From JACWAE01 sp963847595 (GTDB taxonomy: Bacteria; Chloroflexota; Dehalococcoidia; SZUA-161): a stretch of DNA of 64,000 nucleotides. Shown here piece after piece: positions 33,080 to 42,493 of this stretch. The stretch lies in NCBI GenBank assembly GCA_963847595.1, contig CAWKAJ010000002.1:1240001-1304000 (forward strand). Direction: 5' to 3'. The notes below the pieces were generated by a model that did not search any database, was not told where the DNA came from, and saw only the letters and a program-made list of their open reading frames with translations. Both the position numbers and the translations under genes were made by a program. The first letter of the stretch is position 1, and the number at the start of each line of letters is the position of its first letter.

Positions 33080-34654
33080 TCACGCAGCACTCAGCGGTAA
33101 TTCAGCGGTTATTGTCGTCCCCTGTCCTAGCTTGGACTGAACCTTCAGAGTACCGCCAAGAAGTCTGGCCCGTTCCTCCATGCCGGTGAGGCCCAGCTTG
33201 CCGAGGCTGGCGAGGTCGCTCAACCTTTCCGGCAACTCAAATCCCCTGCCATCGTCAGTAACCGTCACAATTATCTTCTGGGGCGCATATTCTAGTTTGA
33301 CCACAGCTTTGGTTGCCTCAGAATGCTTCTTCACATTGTTCAAGGCTTCCTGAGCAATGCGGAAAAGCACCAGTTTCGCCTCGGGCGATAGTTGATATTC
33401 CGTCCCGCGCACTTCTACACTGACTTTCGTCCTTTGTTCGCGGTTCAAATTCTCAGCCATCCATCCGAGCGCTGCAACCAAACCCATGTGGTCCAGGATG
33501 GCCGGCCTCAACTCCTGGGAGTAGCGCCTCAGGCCATCAAGGATCTTCACAGCCAAGCCATGCAACCGGGTAACCTTGTCTTTAGCTGGCTTAGACAGTT
33601 TGTTCGCAGGGTCAGACGTCAGCGCATCCAACCGGTGTATCAGCAGCAATAAAGATTGACCGGCATCATCATGAAGTTCGCGAGAAATGCGTTTACGTTC
33701 CTCTTCCTGGGCCTGCAGAACCTCTTTCAGGTAGAAACGAAGATTGTCCTGCATCTTGCGTTCTTCGGTAACATCACGGCCAATATTTTCAAACCCGATA
33801 GGCTTACCATCAGCAGTGATCAGCCTGGTAGCCAATTCTATAATGGCCTCGCTGCCATCCCTTCTCACCAAATGCTGTTCATACCGCTGCCCAATCCGTT
33901 CTCCACCAAGCAATTTTTTCCGAATCCCACGGGCCAGGGTTAGAGAATACCCGCGAAGAAAGTCGGAGACTTTCTTGCCCACCAACTCTTCCACAGGATA
34001 GCCCAACAGCTTCTCACAAGCCTTGTTTGCCTCGGTGATATTGCCTTCCATATCCTGAATCAAGATAGCATCGCTGGCATCCTGGAACAGCTCCCGATAT
34101 TTTGCCTCGGATAGCTGCAATAGCTCAGTAAGCAATGACTGTTCCTGATAGAGACGAGCCTTATCTATGGCGATGCCGATTTGATTCCCGATAGCTGTCA
34201 GCAGTTCCATCTCCTCGGTACGAAACTCACGCTTATGACGCGTGGCCACACAGATTGTGCCGACGACCTGCCCCCTCGATATCATAGGGACGACGAGCTG
34301 GGCTTTGATCTTCTCGCGCCGAACCGCTTCCCTGGACAAGCGGGGGTCCTCGGCAGCATCGCTCACCATCATCGGTTCACCGGTCTTGGCAACTCGACCG
34401 TTGAATCCCTCGCCGAGCTTCATCTTGTCCACTCCCCGGGCGAACTCCACAGGCACACCACGGTAGGCTGACAGCTCCAGTTCCTTTCTCCTGGTATTCA
34501 ACGTATATATCAGGACTACCTCAATCTCCATAACATCGGCAACTATCTCGATAGCCGTAGGAAGGATATCTTCTATGCCTTCGGCCTGCGCCAGCAGGCC
34601 GGAAAGCGTGCTCAGGATAATCAATCTTCTGCTGCGGGACATATTCAGAACCAA
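33080..34654 (-). CDS. Cytoplasmic GAF-PAS sensor histidine kinase (NarX/DegS-type)
   Basis: 524 aa without membrane helices. An N-terminal GAF domain (about residues 10-165, with VVPMISRGQVVGTICVATRH) is followed by a PAS domain (YRELFQDASDAILIQDMEGN ... LLGYPVEELVGK). The HisKA_3 dimerisation domain has ERKRISRELHDDAGQSLL, with the phospho-accepting His in ELHDD. The ATPase domain is VLFRIAQEALNNVKKHSEA with VTDDGRGFELP. This class phosphorylates LuxR-type regulators, and such a gene lies 45 bp upstream on the same strand. GAF and PAS may bind a small molecule, haem or an Fe-S cluster. Confidence 0.92.
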   Translation of the reverse strand: MVLNMSRSRRLIILSTLSGLLAQAEGIEDILPTAIEIVADVMEIEVVLIYTLNTRRKELELSAYRGVPVEFARGVDKMKLGEGFNGRVAKTGEPMMVSDAAEDPRLSREAVRREKIKAQLVVPMISRGQVVGTICVATRHKREFRTEEMELLTAIGNQIGIAIDKARLYQEQSLLTELLQLSEAKYRELFQDASDAILIQDMEGNITEANKACEKLLGYPVEELVGKKVSDFLRGYSLTLARGIRKKLLGGERIGQRYEQHLVRRDGSEAIIELATRLITADGKPIGFENIGRDVTEERKMQDNLRFYLKEVLQAQEEERKRISRELHDDAGQSLLLLIHRLDALTSDPANKLSKPAKDKVTRLHGLAVKILDGLRRYSQELRPAILDHMGLVAALGWMAENLNREQRTKVSVEVRGTEYQLSPEAKLVLFRIAQEALNNVKKHSEATKAVVKLEYAPQKIIVTVTDDGRGFELPERLSDLASLGKLGLTGMEERARLLGGTLKVQSKLGQGTTITAELPLSAA

Positions 34655-34699
34655 CCTTTGGATAAGATTTCAATCAAGGGCACCAGGCTGTCAGCAGGC

Positions 34700-35386
34700 T
34701 CACTGGTTGTCGATGCTGGTAGGGGCTTTATCAAGCTCAAGCCATCCTTCTCGCACAGCCTGCAGTATAGCTTCGGTGCGTGAGGCGACATCCATCTTGG
34801 CAAATACATTGGAGATATGGGCCTTAACCGTGCGAACGGTTACAGAGAGCTTCTCCGCTATTTCCTTATTGCTCATCCCCGTCGCCGCCAGCTTCAGCAC
34901 CTCAATTTCCCGGTCAGTGAGGGTCTCATTCCCTTTCGGCTTGTTCTCCTCGGCCGGCATCCCCATCGCCCGCTTAAGGAGCATGGCTATAATTGAAGGA
35001 TGGAGAACCGATTCGCCAGCCCTCACAGCACGAATCGCAGCCACCACATCACGACCACGAGCGCTCTTGAGCAAATAGCCTGCAGCCCCGGCCTCAAGCA
35101 GGCCCATTACGTATTGAGGGTCATCATAGGCCGTCAGAATTATGATTGCAGTGGCCGGGCTGATCTTTTTTATCTCTTTGCTTGCTTCGATACCATTCAG
35201 CCTGGGCATCACAATGTCCATAAGGGCGATATCCGGTTTTAGCTCAGTGCTTAACCTTATAGCCTCCTCCCCGTCACAGGCTTCACCGACCACCTCTATG
35301 TCCTCTTGCCGATCAAGGAGATCCCTCATTGACTCCCGCAGTAATGCATGGTCATCAGCGATAAGAACCCTGGTCTTTTGCTTCAT
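34700..35386 (-). CDS. NarL/LuxR-family response regulator
   Basis: 228 aa. The receiver domain has DDH at 11-13, phospho-acceptor Asp57 in IALMDIVMPRLNG and Lys in YLLKSARG. The C-terminal LuxR helix-turn-helix is LTDREIEVLKLAATGMSNKE ... VTVRTVKAHISNVF. It lies just upstream of, and is probably co-transcribed with, the GAF-PAS kinase. It is divergent from the formate dehydrogenase operon, and the 287-bp gap between them holds three spaced GTCCCTAAA repeats that may be its binding sites. Confidence 0.93.
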   Translation of the reverse strand: MKQKTRVLIADDHALLRESMRDLLDRQEDIEVVGEACDGEEAIRLSTELKPDIALMDIVMPRLNGIEASKEIKKISPATAIIILTAYDDPQYVMGLLEAGAAGYLLKSARGRDVVAAIRAVRAGESVLHPSIIAMLLKRAMGMPAEENKPKGNETLTDREIEVLKLAATGMSNKEIAEKLSVTVRTVKAHISNVFAKMDVASRTEAILQAVREGWLELDKAPTSIDNQ

Positions 35387-35508
35387 CTAATGCGTATCAT
35401 CCTTCGGGGATTTAGTCCCTGTCAATTCTAAAGCATGGGAATGTACTTGGCAAATATAAACTATATTTGAGGGAGCACTCAGCCATCAAAAATTCAACCA
35501 CTGCAAAT

Positions 35509-35561
35509 GTCCCTAAAGTCCACAGGCCATAGTCCCTAAATACTTGCCTATTGTCCCTAAA
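35509..35561. promoter_or_regulatory. Three direct repeats upstream of the formate dehydrogenase operon
   Basis: GTCCCTAAA occurs at 35509, 35532 and 35553, spaced 23 and 21 bp, about two helix turns. The second and third are extended to GTCCCTAAATACTTGC. They lie 110-165 bp before the 35674 gene and 125-175 bp from the response-regulator start. This geometry fits cooperative binding of a dimeric regulator. Confidence 0.55.
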
Positions 35562-35673
35562 TACTTGCATAGCATTGTACCTTTGTACATGCCGCGGATT
35601 GACCCCAAGTCCAATGTAAGCGAAGCCTTAAATCTATATACTTTATGTAGAGGAAGAAAAGGGGGCGATATCA

Positions 35674-35991
35674 ATGGCTACGATATTAGGCTCAAAGAAG
35701 GAGAAAGGAATGGAAGCATTGGGCAAACTGCCCAAGGGAGAAGCCAAGGCAGCACAGAGCGGCAAAGAGGCTATCCTCGAGATACTGGGCCGAGCTGCTG
35801 ACGACACCAACTTCCTGGCTCAGTTAGCCGACAACCCCGAGAAAGCCCTTTCTGAGTATTATGTCCTCAGTTGGGAGGAAAGGGCAGCACTCGCAAGCGG
35901 CGATATCAAGAAGATAGAGAGCTGGGTAGGTAAGCTGGACAAGCGGCTAGCAACCTGGCTGTGGTGTCGGCTCACCGAAATGAAATGGTAG
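35674..35991 (+). CDS. Small protein sharing the C-terminal domain of the formate dehydrogenase
   Basis: 105 aa. Residues about 31-105, AILEILGRAADDTNFLAQLA ... NPEKALSEY ... SGDIKKIESWVGKLDKRLAT ... KW, align end to end with the last 73 residues of the FdhA selenoprotein, at about 60 percent identity and including the terminal Lys-Trp. The pattern LA.NPE.AL.EY.L..EE.AAL.SGD is known from small helical LigA-like domains, also used as leaders in some predicted RiPP precursor families; that similarity is from memory. It is the first gene of the formate dehydrogenase operon, 69 bp ahead of the NuoE-like gene. No Cys occurs in the shared domain. Function unknown; an assembly or docking partner is possible. 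Confidence 0.85.
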   Translation: MATILGSKKEKGMEALGKLPKGEAKAAQSGKEAILEILGRAADDTNFLAQLADNPEKALSEYYVLSWEERAALASGDIKKIESWVGKLDKRLATWLWCRLTEMKW

Positions 35992-36060
35992 CCTCTGGTT
36001 AATGCTCATTGGCGATCAACCCAGACAGTACTTATATGAATAGACTCAAGAGGTGCGAAA

Positions 36061-36570
36061 ATGAAAGTTGCTCAAGCGACCGAAGGTGCGCCTGCAGTTA
36101 CGCAAGGGCCTGATAAGACCATTGACAGCCAGATCACTGAAATCCTGGCGCACTTCAAAGGCGAAAAGGGCGAACTAATCCCGATGCTGCAGCAAGTTCA
36201 GCAGCGATTCGGCTATCTGCCCGAACAAGCTATGAAGCGGATAGCAGAATTCGTTCATGTGCCGCCGAGCACAGTCTTTGGCATCGGAACATTCTATGCT
36301 CAGTTCAAGCTCGTCCCCACGGGCCGAAACATAGTAAAGATATGCCGGGGCACAGGCTGCTATGTACGCGGAGCGCCCCGGATAATCAGTGAGATGGAAA
36401 ACAAGTTAGGCATCAAAGACGGAGGCACTACGCCAGACCTGGAATATACGCTGGAAACTGTAGCCTGCTTCGGTTCATGTGCCTTAGCGCCGGTTGTGGT
36501 AGTCAACGATAAGGTGCATGGGAGAATGACGCCAGACGCAGCGAAGAAGTTAATAGACAAGAAAGGCTAA
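36061..36570 (+). CDS. NuoE/HoxE-like [2Fe-2S] subunit of formate dehydrogenase complex
   Basis: 169-aa thioredoxin-like ferredoxin. Cys95, Cys100, Cys136 and Cys140 (CRGTGCYVRG and ACFGSCALAP) bind one [2Fe-2S] cluster. QVQQRFGYLPEQAMKRIAEF and STVFGIGTFYAQFKLVPTGR are typical NuoE/HoxE/HndA segments. GAGGTG provides a ribosome site. It transfers electrons between the flavoprotein NuoF-like subunit and the rest of the complex. It is the second gene of a four-gene operon, with 39 bp to the next gene. Confidence 0.94.
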   Translation: MKVAQATEGAPAVTQGPDKTIDSQITEILAHFKGEKGELIPMLQQVQQRFGYLPEQAMKRIAEFVHVPPSTVFGIGTFYAQFKLVPTGRNIVKICRGTGCYVRGAPRIISEMENKLGIKDGGTTPDLEYTLETVACFGSCALAPVVVVNDKVHGRMTPDAAKKLIDKKG

Positions 36571-36609
36571 CACCTTAAGTCTGGCATCAGCACACAGATA
36601 GGGGGCACA

Positions 36610-38520
36610 ATGAGTTTAGAAGAGATAAAAAGGCAAGCGGCTTCCGAATGGAAGGCAATGCAGAATAGCCCGAGGCCTCGCATCTTGATCGGCACTGCCA
36701 CCTGCGGTATGGCAGCAGGTGCAGAAGATATACTCCAGGCTCTTGGTAAAGAACTGGAGAAAAACAGTATTAAGGCTGATATTATGCAGGTAGGCTGCAT
36801 CGGGCTCTGCTACGCCGAACCTCTGATAGAGGTAATAAAGCCTGGCAAGCCCAGCGTCTTCTACGGCAACCTTACTCCTGAACTTGTGGCTGAGATTGTC
36901 AGGGACTGGCTGGTTGGAGACAACCCTCGCCCTGACCTCGCTATGGGCACTCGTGGCGAAGGTGCCCTGGAGGGAATCCCCAAGCTGTTCGAACTCCCTG
37001 TACTGAAGCCACAGATTCGTATCGTTTTGCGCAACTGTGGAAACATAGACCCCGCAAACATAGGGCACTATATCGCTAACGGTGGTTACGAGGGCTTTAT
37101 TAAGGCGCTGAAGATGAAGCCCCAGGAAGTAATCGATGAGATGAAGAAATCTGGGCTGCGCGGTAGAGGTGGAGCAGGATTCCCCACCGGAACCAAATGG
37201 CAATTCTGCCACGATGCGCCGGGCACCATCAAATATATTGTTTGCAATGCCGATGAAGGAGACCCCGGGGCTTTCATGGACAGGGCAGTGATGGAGGGCG
37301 ACCCTCACGCTGTCCTGGAAGGAATGCTCATCGGCGCTTACGCCATCGGAGCATCGGAGGGCTACGTTTATATCCGCGCAGAGTATCCACTGGCGATTAA
37401 ACGGCTGATAGTAGCCTTAAAGCAAATGGAAGAATGCGGGTTGCTCGGCGATAATATCCTGGGCTCTGGCTTCAACTTTCATATCAAGATAAAAGAGGGC
37501 GCCGGAGCTTTCGTCTGCGGTGAGGAGACAGCCCTGATGGCCTCTATCGAAGGAAACCGCGGCATGCCCCGCTCCCGCCCCCCCTTCCCCGCCCAATCTG
37601 GTTTGTGGGGCAAACCCACCAATATCAACAACGTGGAGACCTGGGCCAATGTCTCCGCCATACTTCAGAAGAGTGCAAGCTGGTTCGCCAGCTACGGCAC
37701 CGAGAAAAGCAAGGGCACCAAGACCTTTTCACTGGTAGGGAAGGTAGTGCGCACGGGGCTTATCGAGGTGCCGATGGGCATCAGCTTACGTGAGATTATC
37801 TACGGAATAGGTGGCGGAATCCCGGGAGGGAAGAAATACAAAGCAACGCAGACCGGCGGGCCATCAGGTGGCTGCCTGCCCACCAGCTTCCTCGATTCCC
37901 CTGTTGACTACGAGTCTTTGGCTGCCGCTGGCTCCATAGTTGGCTCCGGCGGAATGGTGGTGATGGACGAGACTACCTGCATGGTTGACGTAGCGAGATA
38001 CTTCCTTAACTTCACTCAATCCGAGTCCTGCGGCAAATGCATAATGTGTCGACTGGGAACGAAACAAATGCTGGATATATTGGAGGAAATAGTACACGGA
38101 AAAGGGAGAGCGGGAGACATCGAACTGCTTCAGGAAATAGGCGATGCGGTAAAGAACGGCTCGCTCTGCGCCCTGGGAGGGACAGCTCCCAACCCAGTAC
38201 TGACCACTATTCGCTACTTCAGGGATGAGTATGAGGCTCACATAAATGAGAAACGCTGTCCGGCACTGGCCTGCAGAGCGCTTGTATCCTACTCCATTAT
38301 CCCCGAGAAGTGCCAGGGATGCGGTATCTGCGCCAGGGCCTGCACATCCGAAGCAATCAAGGGCGGCAAGCGGATGGTGCACGTTATAGACCAGAGCAAG
38401 TGTCTAAAATGCGGGACATGCTTAGATGTTTGCCCGGCCAAGTTCAGTGCAGTAGCAATATCCTCCGGAGTACCTGTGAAGACCTTGGCAGAGCCTGTTC
38501 CCGTGGGCGGTAAGGCTTAA
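36610..38520 (+). CDS. NuoF-like NAD(P)H-binding flavoprotein with ferredoxin domains
   Basis: 636 aa. The N-terminal thioredoxin-like [2Fe-2S] domain contains GTATCGMAAGAEDIL and CIGLCYAEPL. The NuoF core has GLRGRGGAGFPTGTKWQF (FMN/NAD site near residue 185), NADEGDPGAFMDR, and the [4Fe-4S] ligands ESCGKCIMCRLGT near residue 470. The C-terminal part adds two ferredoxin motifs: CQGCGICARACTSEA and CLKCGTCLDVCPAKF. The architecture matches HndC/HydB-type subunits of NAD-linked hydrogenases and formate dehydrogenases. It reacts with NAD(P) through FMN; with the flanking genes an electron-bifurcating role is possible but not shown. Confidence 0.94.
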   Translation: MSLEEIKRQAASEWKAMQNSPRPRILIGTATCGMAAGAEDILQALGKELEKNSIKADIMQVGCIGLCYAEPLIEVIKPGKPSVFYGNLTPELVAEIVRDWLVGDNPRPDLAMGTRGEGALEGIPKLFELPVLKPQIRIVLRNCGNIDPANIGHYIANGGYEGFIKALKMKPQEVIDEMKKSGLRGRGGAGFPTGTKWQFCHDAPGTIKYIVCNADEGDPGAFMDRAVMEGDPHAVLEGMLIGAYAIGASEGYVYIRAEYPLAIKRLIVALKQMEECGLLGDNILGSGFNFHIKIKEGAGAFVCGEETALMASIEGNRGMPRSRPPFPAQSGLWGKPTNINNVETWANVSAILQKSASWFASYGTEKSKGTKTFSLVGKVVRTGLIEVPMGISLREIIYGIGGGIPGGKKYKATQTGGPSGGCLPTSFLDSPVDYESLAAAGSIVGSGGMVVMDETTCMVDVARYFLNFTQSESCGKCIMCRLGTKQMLDILEEIVHGKGRAGDIELLQEIGDAVKNGSLCALGGTAPNPVLTTIRYFRDEYEAHINEKRCPALACRALVSYSIIPEKCQGCGICARACTSEAIKGGKRMVHVIDQSKCLKCGTCLDVCPAKFSAVAISSGVPVKTLAEPVPVGGKA

Positions 38521-38537
38521 GTAAAGGGAGGAATGAG

Positions 38538-41504
38538 ATGACTACGACTGCCCCAACTACCGCGGAAGAGAAGAAAGTGGCGATGATTACCTTGACCATT
38601 GATGGCAAGAAGGTCGAAGCGCCCAAAGGGGTTACAGTTCTGGAGGCGGCGCTGGGTGCTGGCATATATATCCCTACTCTTTGCTATGACCCTGACCTGA
38701 AACCCTACGGGGCTTGCCGACTTTGTGTAGTTGAGATAGATGGCATGCGCGGCATAACCAGTTCCTGCACCACCCCGGCAGCGGACAAGATGGTGGTGCA
38801 TACTGAGACGACCAAGGTAAACCAGGCACGCCGCATGGCCATAGAGTTAATCATGGCTAACCATGTCGGTGACTGCCTTACCTGCGCTAAGAATCAGCAG
38901 TGCGAATTGCAGAAAGTCGCCAGGTATCTGGGCATCGAGCAGGAGCACTTCGACAGACTGCGCAAGGGCACGAGAGTGCTTCCTATTGACAAAAGCCACC
39001 CCGCTTTTGACCGCGACCACAACAAATGCATTCTCTGCGGCAGATGTGTGCGTGCCTGCCAGGAAATAGCAGGCGTCGGCGCCATTGACCTGGCATACCG
39101 CGGCTACGCTGCCAAAGTGAGCACATTTGGAGATAAGCCAATCCATGATTCAATTTGCGAATCCTGCGGCGAGTGCATCGCCAGGTGCCCCACCGGCGCC
39201 CTGGTTCCCAAGCACACTAAGCAGGCAACACGCCGAGTCAAAACTATCTGCACTTATTGCGGCGTCGGCTGTTCGATATATCTGGGCATGCGGGGCAATG
39301 AAATCGTCGAGGTTCAGGGCGATAAGGAAAGCCCCGTCAACAAGGGTGGCCTCTGCGTCAAGGGTCGCTTCGGTTTCGACTTCGTCCACCATGCAAGCAG
39401 GCTGACCAAGCCCTTGATCAGGAAAGAGGGCAAGGGCAAGGATATACAGGTTAACGGCAACTTCAGAGAGATATTCCGCGAAGCGACCTGGGATGAAGCG
39501 CTTGACCTGGTGGCCAAGAAACTCAACCAGGTAAAAGAGAAATACGGTCCTGATAGCATCGGCGTGCTAAGCTCAGCCAAGTGCACGAATGAGGAGAATT
39601 ACCTCCTGCAAAAGTTCACCCGGGCGGTTATCGGAACCAACAATATAGACCACTGTGCCCGCCTCTGACACTCCCCCACAGTGGCCGGTCTGGCCCAAGC
39701 ATTCGGAAGCGGAGCGATGACCAACTCAATCGCTGACGTCGCCAAGGCTGACCTCCTCTTCATAATAGGCTCTAATACGACGGAGTGCCATCCCATTATC
39801 GGGCGACTTGTTCGCCAGGGGGTGAAATTCAGGGGCACCAAGCTCATAATTGTCGACCCTCGCACCACTGAGCTTGCCAAGATGGCAGCCATCCATCTGC
39901 GGCACAGGCCCGGAACTGACGTGGCTCTAGTCAATGCCATGATGCATGTAATTATCGAAGAGAACCTTCATAACAAGAAGTTCATCCAGGAACGCACTGA
40001 AGGCTTCGAGCAACTGGCTGAAACCGTTAAGAAATATACGCCTGAGATGGCCGAGAAGATCACCGGCGTTCCCAGGGCCGACATAGTAAAGGCTGCCCGC
40101 CTGTTTGCCGGTGTCGCCAAGGCTTCGGTTTTGTATGGCATGGGTATAACCCAGCACACCACAGGCACAGACAACGTCAAGAGCCTAGCCAACCTGCTGA
40201 TGCTCACCGGCAATATCGGGCGAGAGGGGACGGGCTTGGCCCCGCTAAGAGGCCAAAACAACGTCCAGGGGGCCTGCGATATGGGAGCCCTGCCTAACGT
40301 CCTCACAGGCTACCAGGCAGTAACCGACCAGGAGAAACGGAAGGCAGCTGAGGCTGTTTGGGGTGTCAACGCTCTACCGGCGAAACCCGGGCTCACTATG
40401 GGCGAAATGATGAGCACCAAGCCGGAGGGTGGGGTTAAGGCGATGTACATCATGGGAGAAAATCCAATCATCACCGACCCTGATATGCGACACACTCGCC
40501 AAAGCCTGACCGGCCTGGAATTCCTGGTAGTACAGGACATATTCCCCACCGAGACAGCCGTCATCGCCGATGTCATTCTCCCTGCAACGGCTTTTGCTGA
40601 AAAAGACGGCACCTTCACCAATACCGAGAGGCGGATACAGAGGGTGAGGAAGGCTGTCGAGCCGCCCGGCGAGGCCAAGCCGGATTGGGAGATTATCACC
40701 TTGCTGGCGGAAAAGATGGGCCATCGCTTCGACTACAAGAACCCAGAACAGATAATGGAAGAGATCGCATCGCTGACGCCGATTTATGGCGGCATACACT
40801 ACGACCGCCTGAACGAGTATGGGCTGCAATGGCCCTGCACGGATAAGAGCCATCCCGGGACCCCCGTCCTGCATCAGAACAAATTCATTCGGGGGCTGGG
40901 TAAATTCCATGCTGTGGAATACAAGGCTCCTGCGGAATCGGTCTCCCCTGGATTCCCGCTCATCCTTACCACAGGAAGGATATTGGAGCACTACCATACC
41001 GGCAGCATGACTCGTCGGTCTGATGTGTTGAATAAATTGAGCCCCAGCGGCACGGTTGACATCCATCCTGACGACGCACTGAAGCTCGGCATCGTGGATG
41101 GCGATATAGTCGCCATAGCATCCGAGCGCGGCAAGATAGAAGCGCCGGTTCGCATAACAGATGAGACTGCGCCCGGACTCGCCTTCATGGCCTTCCATTG
41201 GAGTGAGTTGCCGGTGAACATTGTGACCAACACCGCATCGGACCCATCGGCGAAGATTCCTGAGTTCAAGGTCTCCGCAGTCAAAGCAGTGCTGGCAGTG
41301 CTGGACAGGGCTACTCAGGATAACGCCTTCTTCGCCAGGCTGGCGGAGAATCCGGCTGAGGCGCTGAAGGAATACGACCTGACACCAGAGGAAAAGGCAG
41401 CTATCGCCAGCGGCGATATCCGGAAGATCGAGTCCTGGGTAGGCAAGCTGGACGAGCGGCTGAAGAAGTGGCTCATCGCCCGGCTACAGCAAGAGAAGTG
41501 GTAA
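38538..41504 (+). CDS. fdhA: Selenocysteine formate dehydrogenase catalytic subunit (NuoG-like N-terminus)
   Basis: 988 aa when the in-frame TGA at 39666-39668 is read as selenocysteine (Sec377). The same frame continues DHCARL-U-HSPTVAGLAQAFGSG, where the homologues have Sec or Cys. Order: NuoG-type [2Fe-2S] domain (Cys49, 60, 63, 77), a His-Cys cluster (HVGDCLTCAKNQQCEL), two ferredoxin motifs (CILCGRCVRACQ and CESCGECIARCP), then the molybdopterin domain with ICTYCGVGCSIYLG. The last 73 residues form an extra domain shared with the 35674 protein. It oxidises formate or reduces CO2 at a Mo/W centre. GGGAGG precedes the start. Automatic tools would split it at TGA. selA/B/C/D are not in this window. 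Confidence 0.95.
39666..39698 (+). promoter_or_regulatory. Selenocysteine codon and SECIS hairpin of fdhA
   Basis: TGA at 39666-39668 is followed after exactly 18 nt by GGTCT at 39687-39691, flanked by GGCC and GGCC (39683-39686, 39692-39695). The GGUCU loop and the 18-nt distance from the UGA match those I recall for E. coli fdhF, where SelB binds this loop. This supports Sec insertion rather than a nonsense mutation. Confidence 0.88.
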
Positions 41505-41534
41505 AGAGCAATCCCGATAAAGGGATATAAAATC

Positions 41535-41570
41535 AAGTGGGCTCCGCCCTCCGGCGGAGCCCACTTTTTT
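41535..41570 (+). terminator. Rho-independent terminator of the formate dehydrogenase operon
   Basis: AAGTGGGCTCCGCC, loop CTCC, then GGCGGAGCCCACTTTTTT: a perfect 14-bp stem with a T run. The A-rich left arm is short, but it may also serve the convergent comB gene. Confidence 0.95.
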
Positions 41571-41579
41571 CATTCAGAA

Positions 41580-42338
41580 TTAGTGTAGCAGGATGACCCG
41601 ATTCCCATCAAAGATGGGAACAACGTCATACAGGTCTATCCTGGAGGCGAACACAAGGTCATCCTCGAAACCAAGAGATTCCAGATACCGGCCGTGCTCG
41701 CTCGACCTCAACACTCCCAGACTGTGTCCTCTATTGGATAACGCATCCTTGGCTACGGTAGAAGCGGTGTCTCCTAATCCAGGTGTGATACCGCATGCTC
41801 TGAGTCCGCGAGTAATACCATCAATCATCAAACCTGCACAGAAGTTGTCTTCTTCTGAAGGCTTGCCCTGGCGACCTGAACAGAGGATACCAATTCCTTC
41901 GAATTTGCCAGCAGAAGCCGTCTTTACAATCGCCGATGACACCGCAGACACATTCAGCAGAGCGGCAATGTATGCAGGGTTACCGCTCCTTTCAAAGGCT
42001 TTGCGAATCGCGCCTGTGCCATTCGTGGTATAGGAGTATATGACCCTGCCTCCAACCGCTTCCTTAGCCATGTATTCCAAAGGCGAGTTCCCCAGGTCAA
42101 AGCCAGGAATGCTTTCGCCCATCTCTTCCCCACCAAGGAGATAGGAATCACGAGGCAGCTTAGCGACGCTCTTCTTCGCTTCCTCCACGGTCATGCAGGG
42201 GTGCACCTCAGTCGCCCCGCTGGCCAGCGCTGTGATGATGGTACTGGTTGCTCTGAGGACATCGACGACTGCGCACAAGCATCCCCTAAGGTCACCTTTC
42301 TTGAGATAAGTGGGCGATATGATTACATCTACTTTCAT
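41580..42338 (-). CDS. comB: 2-phosphosulfolactate phosphatase-like protein ComB
   Basis: 252 aa of the ComB family, Mg2+-dependent phosphatases first described in coenzyme M synthesis in methanogens. AVVDVLRATSTIITALASGA, YLLGGEEMGESIPGFDLGNS, GRVIYSYTTNGTGAIRKAF and EDNFCAGLMIDGI are typical family segments. No ComA, ComC or other coenzyme M genes are in the window, so it is probably an orphan; homologues occur in many bacteria without coenzyme M, with unclear substrates. It is convergent with the formate dehydrogenase operon. Confidence 0.88.
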   Translation of the reverse strand: MKVDVIISPTYLKKGDLRGCLCAVVDVLRATSTIITALASGATEVHPCMTVEEAKKSVAKLPRDSYLLGGEEMGESIPGFDLGNSPLEYMAKEAVGGRVIYSYTTNGTGAIRKAFERSGNPAYIAALLNVSAVSSAIVKTASAGKFEGIGILCSGRQGKPSEEDNFCAGLMIDGITRGLRACGITPGLGDTASTVAKDALSNRGHSLGVLRSSEHGRYLESLGFEDDLVFASRIDLYDVVPIFDGNRVILLH

Positions 42339-42493
42339 TTTGCACCTGCCGAGACCAGTATATCACAGTTTTCTCGGTTTAGGCCTGGCTGACACCTTGA
42401 CACAATGCCCCACTCCGCATAGAATTCCACTACATGGATTTTTGCCCCGACGGGGCTGCCGGATAGTCTCATTTACGGTAACGGAGGCCGCCC

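Noticed and set aside
39666..39668. Nonsense mutation splitting a formate dehydrogenase pseudogene
   Set aside because: The frame continues unchanged, the TGA is at the known Sec position and a GGTCT hairpin loop follows at the correct distance.
40374..41198. 274-residue open frame on the minus strand
   Set aside because: Antisense to the molybdopterin domain of the formate dehydrogenase, which has clear family motifs.
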